Under the pieces are notes generated by a model, which was not told where the DNA came from, made no database searches, and was given only the letters and a program-made list of their open reading frames with translations. Below are positions 21,791-26,531 of a stretch of DNA of 26,531 nt, piece after piece. Position 1 is the stretch's first letter; every line of letters starts with the position of its first letter. A program made the position numbers and the translations under genes. Origin of the DNA: a virus; the IMG/VR virus record IMGVR_UViG_3300036715_001321, positions 1 to 26,531 of that record; one strand, given 5' to 3'.

Positions 21791-24094
21791 ATGAATTACC
21801 GTGAATTTTGGGAGGCTGGGTACAAGGTATTCGGCCTATACGGTGTTCTGCACTCCGGCAAGTGTGCCTGCGGAAACCCTGACTGTAAGGCAATCTACAA
21901 ACACCCTCGCGTCAGCAACTGGCAGCACACTCCACATTGGTCGGAGGAGCAGCTCGAGACCATGGAGGAGATGGGCCATTTTGACACCGGGTACGGCGTT
22001 CTCATGGATGAGGATCTGATCGCCTTTGACACTGACGCAAGAAATGGCGGAGTCGCGTCATGGATGAAACTTACCGACCTTCACCTCAGCGCCGCATCAG
22101 CTGGGATGATTGTAAATACTGGGTCTGGCGGCGGCAGTCAGCACCATTATTTTAAGGTGCCTCGCGGCGTCGCATTGGTAAGCCATCTGCCTGAGTACCC
22201 CGGGGTGGACTTCCGGTCAGGAGCGGCGTTCGTGGTGGGCCCGGGGTCCATGCACGCGTCTGGTAACAAGTATACCGTAGTCTTGGGTTCCCCAGACGAC
22301 ATAGACATGCTGCCTGACGATCTTGCTGACATGCTGCGAAAGCCCGAAAGACACCGCGCTGACCTCGGCGGCGTTCCTGTCGACGTCAGTCATGCGGACC
22401 TACAAGACATGCTGGCGTGCGTTCCAAATGACGATGTGGCGTACGACGACTGGATAAAGGTCGGCATGTCTCTACACCACGCGTCCAACGGTACAGCGTA
22501 TGATTTGTGGGACTGGTGGAGTTCAACGTCAAGCAAATACGACCCGAACGATATGGGTTACAAGTGGTCAAGCTTCGGGAAGTCTGCAAACCCGGTTACT
22601 TTGGCGACGCTGGCGTATCATGCCAGCCAGCACGGGTGGACTCCGCCTGTTACATTTACGCCAGATATCGAGTTCAAATTTGAGCCGCCGGCTGATGTAG
22701 ACCCTGATGCGATTTCGGTCGATGGCCTAGACCTTAACCGACCTCCGGGTTTCGTCGGCAGGGTCGCAGAGTGGATCGGGATGCAGCCTCGCCGTCTCCG
22801 TGACCGCCTATCATCAATGGCAGCAATTCAGGCCGTTGGCACTATCATGGGTCAACGATACACCGATGATATTGACTACGTCACTACAAACCTGATGACG
22901 TTTAACGTGTCTGGGTCTGGGACTGGCAAGGAGGCTGTACAAAAGGCAATGGCCGAGATCATGCAGGTTTGCGGACTAGCCAGAGCGACATATGGCACCA
23001 TCAAATCAGAGCAAGAGGTGATCCGCAATCTCGTCCGCGACCAGCCTGCAATATACCTCGCTGATGAGGTTGGCTCTCTCCTGAAGAAGGTTAAAAATGC
23101 CCAGTCTCGTGGCGGGGCACCTTACCTTGAGGGGGTCATTCACATCCTCATGTCGGCCTTCTCCAAGGGAGACAGCTACCTGCAGCTCGGTGGCGACTTG
23201 AAAGAAGAGATAAAATCCGATGCCGTGAAACGAATGGCGCAGATTGAGAAGCAGATTGATGAAGACGGAGAAAAACCATATTTGGTTGCCATGCGTACCA
23301 TGATGGAGACACGCGTCAAGACTATCGACCAAGGTTTGAAAAATCCTTTCCTTGTTGTGGCCGGTTACGTCGTGAATGAGGATTTTGAAAAACTCGTAGA
23401 CCATGAGATCGCAGTCAATGGCTTCATTGGGCGATCACTCCTGTGCGTCGAGCATAACACTACGCCGCCGAACAAAGACAATTGGAAGCGGGCTCCAATG
23501 CCGGAGAGCCTTATGCTCGCCCTTCAGCAGATTGCGCTTGGCGGGTCTTTCGACAATTCTGAAACGAATGTCAGGATTGAGTATTACGGCCCAAAGATCG
23601 AAGTTAAGACGGATGCTGCGGCTGCGGCCTTGTTGATGAGGGCAAAGAAGCAATTCGACAGATCTGCCGAGGACCATAAGAGCCTGACCGGGCTAGAGGC
23701 AATGTACATGCGAGCCTACGAGCAGGTCGCGAAGGTCAGCACTATATTAGGTGCCCCCGGCGGCCTCAGGACCGAGGATCATGTCAGATGGGCGTACGCC
23801 TTGGTGGAGCGCGACATCAGGGACAAGATGCTGCTGGTGGAGGCCAATGACCGCGTGAAGGATGATCCGGCACGCGCCATGAAGAGCCGCATCTTGAGCC
23901 TGATAAGTGGGGATGACGGCGAGACGCTGGGCGTGGTCTGCAACAAGGCGCGGGGCTATAAGCGGGAAGCTGTCGAAAAATGCCTTGACGCTCTAGTGAA
24001 GTCAGGCTCCGTGGCTGTTGAGGTAAACAAGCACAAGTACACCAAGGCCATAATAAAAAGGTATAGGGTATGCGCGTCAAAATCAGAGGGTTGA
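21791..24094 (+). CDS. primase-polymerase / helicase replication protein
   Basis: A 767-aa initiator-type replication protein. Residues 15-40 hold a CACGNPDC zinc-like site ending in KHPR. The primase-polymerase domain (about 1-185) shows FDTD (D80, D82), GSQHH (115-119) and GVDFRSG with D140, the expected archaeo-eukaryotic primase metal and nucleotide residues. A PriCT-like helical domain lies at about 200-283 (YDDWIKVGMSLHH, WSSFGK). A helicase domain of DUF3987 type follows, with SGSGTGKE (374-381) as Walker A and IYLADE (421-426) as Walker B; the usual Ser/Thr after GK is Glu. The C-terminus (690-767) looks like a winged helix. Start: GGATAAGGA directly precedes ATG 21791. It probably primes and unwinds at the phage origin. 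Confidence 0.88.
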   Translation: MNYREFWEAGYKVFGLYGVLHSGKCACGNPDCKAIYKHPRVSNWQHTPHWSEEQLETMEEMGHFDTGYGVLMDEDLIAFDTDARNGGVASWMKLTDLHLSAASAGMIVNTGSGGGSQHHYFKVPRGVALVSHLPEYPGVDFRSGAAFVVGPGSMHASGNKYTVVLGSPDDIDMLPDDLADMLRKPERHRADLGGVPVDVSHADLQDMLACVPNDDVAYDDWIKVGMSLHHASNGTAYDLWDWWSSTSSKYDPNDMGYKWSSFGKSANPVTLATLAYHASQHGWTPPVTFTPDIEFKFEPPADVDPDAISVDGLDLNRPPGFVGRVAEWIGMQPRRLRDRLSSMAAIQAVGTIMGQRYTDDIDYVTTNLMTFNVSGSGTGKEAVQKAMAEIMQVCGLARATYGTIKSEQEVIRNLVRDQPAIYLADEVGSLLKKVKNAQSRGGAPYLEGVIHILMSAFSKGDSYLQLGGDLKEEIKSDAVKRMAQIEKQIDEDGEKPYLVAMRTMMETRVKTIDQGLKNPFLVVAGYVVNEDFEKLVDHEIAVNGFIGRSLLCVEHNTTPPNKDNWKRAPMPESLMLALQQIALGGSFDNSETNVRIEYYGPKIEVKTDAAAAALLMRAKKQFDRSAEDHKSLTGLEAMYMRAYEQVAKVSTILGAPGGLRTEDHVRWAYALVERDIRDKMLLVEANDRVKDDPARAMKSRILSLISGDDGETLGVVCNKARGYKREAVEKCLDALVKSGSVAVEVNKHKYTKAIIKRYRVCASKSEG

Positions 24095-24441
24095 TATACG
24101 AAAGCGTTCGGGCCGCCGCCAGCGCCAATAATGTATCCGCAGACACGGTATACGACGCGGTGTCAAGACGAGACCCTGACAGCGTTGGGGTTGGCCGGGG
24201 AAAATACGACAGATGTGGGATGCCAAAGGGTGGCATGCCGCCGACATCAGTAACCATAGGAGGCAAGAAATTTCCGTCCATGGCGGCCCTTGCCAGATAT
24301 ATTGGCAGGGAGCCTCGCAATGTTCGAACTGCCTTGCGAAGCGGCGGTCAACTTGCGCAAGGCAGGATCGTCTTGGCCATCATGAAGCGTGAGGCAGATG
24401 AGGAGGTAGATCAGAGGAAGGATAGACAAAATAAATGTTGA
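24070..24441 (+). CDS. protein with two NUMOD1-like DNA-binding repeats
   Basis: A 123-aa protein overlapping the primase-helicase gene by 25 bases, with AGGGT just before its ATG. Residues 3-33 (VKIRGLIYESVRAAASANN...) and 61-91 (VTIGGKKFPSMAALARYIG...) follow the same pattern: V-x-I-x-G-x(2)-(Y/F)-x-S, an Ala-rich helix, then V-x(2)-A. This is the shape of NUMOD1-type helix-turn-helix modules, usually found at the end of homing endonucleases. No GIY-YIG or HNH nuclease is attached. A basic linker (MPKGGMPPTS region) joins the repeats and the C-terminus is highly charged. It may bind DNA near the origin or regulate the next promoter; the family call is from pattern only. Confidence 0.55.
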   Translation: MRVKIRGLIYESVRAAASANNVSADTVYDAVSRRDPDSVGVGRGKYDRCGMPKGGMPPTSVTIGGKKFPSMAALARYIGREPRNVRTALRSGGQLAQGRIVLAIMKREADEEVDQRKDRQNKC

Positions 24442-24476
24442 CCCGTGTGATGCCGTACGGTACACATGGGGCATCA
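24435..24476 (+). promoter_or_regulatory. candidate promoter with overlapping operator
   Basis: ATGTTGAC (24435-24442) repeats the box seen in the divergent control region. It contains TTGACC (24438-24443), followed after 17 bases by TACACA (24461-24466), an acceptable though weak -10. TGATGCC (24448-24454) and GGCATCA (24470-24476) form a perfect 7-bp inverted repeat around the -10, and GTG/CAC extend it with one bulge. The palindrome CCGTACGG lies between the arms. A regulator bound here would block the promoter. It precedes the small-gene cluster. Confidence 0.5.
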
Positions 24477-24492
24477 GCACAGGAGATTAAAA

Positions 24493-24717
24493 ATGCAGAT
24501 CGACCTTATCGCCATCAAGACTGCCCAGATGCTTGGCCTTCTCATTGAGCATCAGGCAACTGGCATGCTCTACTCCGAGCCTCTTCGTCGCGCAGACTTG
24601 TGCCTCGAAGGCATCGCCGCCCTGATGGGTAAATCCGTCTCGGAAATTGAGGAGCAGCCCGAGGAAAACCCGGATGAGCAGCGCGGCTATGACGAAGCTC
24701 GGGAGGCTCTCGCATGA
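24493..24717 (+). CDS. small acidic protein of unknown function
   Basis: A 74-aa protein beginning at ATG 24493 after AGGAG (CACAGGAGATTAAAA); an in-frame ATG at 24466 would lie within the operator-like repeat and is not favoured. It is helical throughout, with a first helix IAIKTAQMLGLLIEHQA, a second LEGIAALMGK, and an acidic C-terminus rich in Glu, Gln and Asp. No motif is recognised. It is the first gene of the early small-gene cluster and overlaps the next gene by four bases (ATGA). Small acidic early phage proteins are often inhibitors of host enzymes or DNA mimics, but nothing in the sequence proves that here. Confidence 0.6.
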   Translation: MQIDLIAIKTAQMLGLLIEHQATGMLYSEPLRRADLCLEGIAALMGKSVSEIEEQPEENPDEQRGYDEAREALA

Positions 24718-25073
24718 CGCTGCCCGACAAAATCCGCGCCATGCCGGTGGCAAAGTGCTTAGATCTTCCGATCTTGCTGAAACACGCATTCATGTCCGGT
24801 TGGGTGAGCGCCGATGGTACGGTTGATAAAGCGGCGCAAGTCGCATGGTTCAACTATAAACCATCTGAGCCTGAGTGCACCCGCCTGATCGCCGCCACGA
24901 ACGACCTGCGCCGTGGCAGAGAAGCCATGACCGCCTCATGTCCCATCTGCCACGGCGCAGGTCGCACCCGTGACCCGCAGGACAGCGTAGATGACGTGAT
25001 GCCCCTCCCCGAGTTCGAGGCATTTCAGGATGACGCGGAGGCCCTCGTGGGCAAGAAGGTGAGGGCCGCGTGA
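24714..25073 (+). CDS. small CxxC protein of unknown function
   Basis: A 119-aa protein coupled to its neighbours at both ends (ATGA at its start, TGATG at its stop). The N-terminal half is helical (IRAMPVAKCLDLPILLKHAF). Near the middle is CPICHGAG (76-83), a single zinc-knuckle or DnaJ-like CxxCxGxG turn; only one such pair is present, so zinc binding would need a second chain or other ligands (C15, C55). The C-terminus is acidic with PLPEFEAFQDDAEAL. No family is recognised and the role is unknown. Confidence 0.6.
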   Translation: MTLPDKIRAMPVAKCLDLPILLKHAFMSGWVSADGTVDKAAQVAWFNYKPSEPECTRLIAATNDLRRGREAMTASCPICHGAGRTRDPQDSVDDVMPLPEFEAFQDDAEALVGKKVRAA

Positions 25074-25549
25074 TGCGCATCGACATTACCAAACCAGTCG
25101 CCATTCGCCACACTCCGACTGTGCAGTTTGAGGGGCCGTTTATCACAGATGAAAACGGAACGATATGCGCGGCATTCCAAGGGGTGTTCTCATATTGGAT
25201 GGCTGATGGATCTTACCAAAGTGGGGTGCGCGCTTTAGACCTGATCCCGCTTCAGACCAAGCCGAAGTGGCGCAGCATATCCACGTTTTTTGGCATGGAC
25301 AGGTATGCAGTCATCATGATCGAGAAGGCCGCTGGCGATGAACTGGCAGCGGCGCTACTGGCGCTTCTGATCCGCGATACGCAAAATACTTGCCCGCATG
25401 AGAACACGCATCGGGCCGGTGCTCAGTGGGAAATCTGCGATGATTGCGGCACCCGTTGGGCAGATGACATGGGCGGAAAGCCTGCTTGGGAAGACCCGCA
25501 GGAATGGGTTGCAGCCCGTGCTGCCATCGCCAACTGGGCTGCGCTGTGA
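25073..25549 (+). CDS. zinc-finger-like phage protein of unknown function
   Basis: A 158-aa protein. ATG 25073 overlaps the preceding stop (TGATG) and follows GGTGAGGG; a GTG three bases upstream would add a single residue. Residues 1-80 form a beta-rich domain (VQFEGPFITDENGTICAAF, YWMADGSYQSG). Residues 107-125 contain C107, H109/H113 and C122-x2-C125 in the run ending WEICDDCGTRW, a plausible single zinc site often seen in short early proteins of alphaproteobacterial phages. The C-terminus is Trp/Ala-rich and helical (EWVAARAAIANWAAL). Its stop overlaps the next ATG by one base. Function unknown; nucleic-acid or protein binding is a guess. Confidence 0.6.
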   Translation: MRIDITKPVAIRHTPTVQFEGPFITDENGTICAAFQGVFSYWMADGSYQSGVRALDLIPLQTKPKWRSISTFFGMDRYAVIMIEKAAGDELAAALLALLIRDTQNTCPHENTHRAGAQWEICDDCGTRWADDMGGKPAWEDPQEWVAARAAIANWAAL

Positions 25550-26076
25550 TGGCCGATCTCTTTCAATTCCCCGCCGCCAGCCCGCTTTCCCATGCCCGTT
25601 CCGTGATCCGCGCCGAGCATTCCACCGACGATGAGGTGGGTGCCGCTGTCGAATACCTGAGCCTGCATGGCGACACATTCGACAGGCAGGCTGCTGAGAA
25701 CCTGGCTCATTTCAAGCCCGCGCCAATCTCGACCGAATACCGGCAGGCCGTCGATTTCGTCCGCGAAACCAGCCCGCAGGATTTGGTATGGGCGTTTCCC
25801 GGTGAAACACGGCTCCTGACCGAGGCGGAATTTGAGGTGGCCATGCCGCAGCAGTTTCGTTGCGTGCCGATCCGCAGGGCCGACCGCCTGCCTAAGCTGG
25901 CAAGCCCCGAGCCTGATGTTGGCACAATTTACCCCGCCGCCACACCGCTCGCCATCGTCGCCGCCAGCATGACCTTCAGCCTGGCCGTATATGGCGCGGC
26001 ACGTCTGATCCCGGATCTGGTGGCTGCTCACCCTTGGCTGATCGGCTGGCTGGATCATCTGGTGAGCCTGTTCTGA
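25549..26076 (+). CDS. membrane-associated protein of unknown function
   Basis: A 175-aa protein starting at ATG 25549 (TGATG overlap); an in-frame ATG at 25486 lies deep inside the previous gene and is not used. Residues 1-125 are soluble, containing YLSLHGDTFDRQAAENL and ISTEYRQAVDFVRETSPQD. Residues 130-153 are a hydrophobic helix (LAIVAASMTFSLAVYGAARL) and residues 155-175 a second, shorter Trp/Leu-rich segment, suggesting a C-terminal anchor in the inner membrane. No signal peptide and no catalytic motif are seen. Early phage membrane proteins may act in superinfection exclusion or against host defences, but that is inference from topology and position. Confidence 0.55.
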   Translation: MADLFQFPAASPLSHARSVIRAEHSTDDEVGAAVEYLSLHGDTFDRQAAENLAHFKPAPISTEYRQAVDFVRETSPQDLVWAFPGETRLLTEAEFEVAMPQQFRCVPIRRADRLPKLASPEPDVGTIYPAATPLAIVAASMTFSLAVYGAARLIPDLVAAHPWLIGWLDHLVSLF

Positions 26077-26099
26077 AACCCCTGATTTTGGAGACGTTG

Positions 26100-26279
26100 A
26101 TGGACATTGCGACCAACCCCACCCCTCAACCAAGCCCGCAGGCCATTGCCGAAGCTGTTTCCCGCATGGAGGCCGAGGCCCGTCGCTGGGAAAACGTGTT
26201 CGCCGAGATCGACGCGCAGATGGAAGCCGCAGCAGAAGCGGTTCGCGCTGCGCATGAGGCAGAAGGAAGAGAAGCATGA
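26100..26279 (+). CDS. short acidic helical protein of unknown function
   Basis: A 59-aa protein. ATG 26100 is chosen because GGAG lies six to seven bases upstream; an in-frame ATG at 26034 falls within the previous gene. A Pro-rich N-terminus (NPTPQPSPQA) precedes one long Glu/Ala-rich helix (AVSRMEAEARRWENVFAEID, then MEAAAEAVRAAHEAEG) that could form a coiled coil. It overlaps the next gene by four bases (ATGA). No known family is recognised. It could be a subunit or adaptor for the large downstream protein. Confidence 0.5.
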   Translation: MDIATNPTPQPSPQAIAEAVSRMEAEARRWENVFAEIDAQMEAAAEAVRAAHEAEGREA

Positions 26280-26531
26280 CAAAGATCACCACCCTTACCG
26301 CCGAGCAGCAATCCAAATTCGCCGAATATGTGCGGACGTGGACTGACCATGGCGTCAGTACCGAACCCGCCGACCGCCCCCGCGCTGAGGTGGCGATCCG
26401 CACCATATATGAGATCGGCGGGAAAAAGCCGCCGGGCAAGATCGTGTGGTGCGACAGTCCTCTCAGCATGGCGTTGGTGCGCCTCGTTTTTGAGAAAGGA
26501 CTACCGGCCAGCGCCTGGGCCAGCGTCAGGG
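26276..26531 (+). CDS. DUF6745-like protein, 3' end outside window
   Basis: An open reading frame from ATG 26276 to the right edge (85 residues visible). The visible part reads LTAEQQSKFAEYVRTWTDHG, then STEPADRPRAEVAIRTIYE, PPGKIVWCDSPLSMALVRL and a small-residue segment. The T-E-P-A-D-R-P-x-A-E and IVW-x(2)-SP motifs recall the N-terminus of DUF6745 proteins, which are found in phages and bacteria and have no proven activity that I know of. This identification is from memory and moderate. Translation is coupled to the preceding 59-aa gene. The gene is cut only by the window border; nothing suggests a real truncation. Confidence 0.6.
   Translation, partial: MTKITTLTAEQQSKFAEYVRTWTDHGVSTEPADRPRAEVAIRTIYEIGGKKPPGKIVWCDSPLSMALVRLVFEKGLPASAWASVR

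Noticed and set aside
24070-24441. Homing endonuclease
   Set aside because: The NUMOD1-like repeats occur without any GIY-YIG, HNH or LAGLIDADG catalytic motif, so nuclease activity is not supported.
25423-26469. A 348-codon minus-strand open frame over the right-hand small genes
   Set aside because: The + strand genes here have good ribosome-binding sites and coupled overlaps; the antisense frame has shadow-like composition and covers several of them.

Overview
The window is a contiguous piece of a tailed-phage genome (free phage or prophage). The virion genes point to a short-tailed (podovirus-like) phage: a head-tail adaptor-like protein, an 848-aa tail-nozzle-like protein, very large internal/ejection-type proteins and separate fibre-like genes, with no tape-measure or sheath gene seen. 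A GH24 endolysin with an Rz/Rz1 spanin pair shows a Gram-negative host. An alphaproteobacterial host is my best guess, from general resemblance of several virion proteins and the GC-rich codon use; nothing in the window proves it. Terminase, portal, capsid and integrase genes are not visible, so the genome continues on both sides.

Layout. (1) 2-16441, + strand: late genes. In order: an open-ended Zn-ribbon protein; a fibre-like protein; a lysis cassette (coiled-coil membrane protein, membrane-anchored endolysin, small unknown protein, Rz, nested Rz1); adaptor-like and nozzle-like tail proteins; two small virion-associated proteins; a GNAT acetyltransferase; a 1367-aa virion protein carrying an S74-type chaperone domain and a tail-lysozyme domain; a 601-aa ejection-like protein; and two fibre/receptor-binding candidates. 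Most neighbours overlap by 1-4 bases (TGATG, TAATG, ATGA), which suggests translational coupling. (2) 16438-21471, - strand: DNA-processing operon. In transcription order: Sak4-like RecA-fold ATPase, SSB-like protein with an acidic DDDLPF tip, a hairpin terminator candidate, YqaJ-type exonuclease, SF2 helicase with zinc ribbons, VRR-NUC nuclease and two small unknowns. It meets the late genes tail to tail with overlapping stop codons. (3) 21472-21565: divergent control region with a cluster of GTTGA/TCAAC boxes. (4) 21566-26531, + strand: early genes. HTH regulator, primase-polymerase/helicase, a protein with two NUMOD1-like repeats, a second promoter/operator-like site, then a run of small coupled genes of unknown function ending in an open DUF6745-like gene at the right edge.

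How it fits together. The HTH protein probably acts on the boxes in front of its own gene and those of the leftward operon, setting the balance between replication initiation (primase-helicase) and the recombination set (annealing ATPase, SSB, exonuclease, helicase, nuclease). The late genes build the tail and ejection machinery and release progeny. No stretch longer than 300 bases lacks a gene; the gaps are all under about 100 bases and those with visible structure are listed. No tRNA, CRISPR array, insertion sequence or attachment site was seen.
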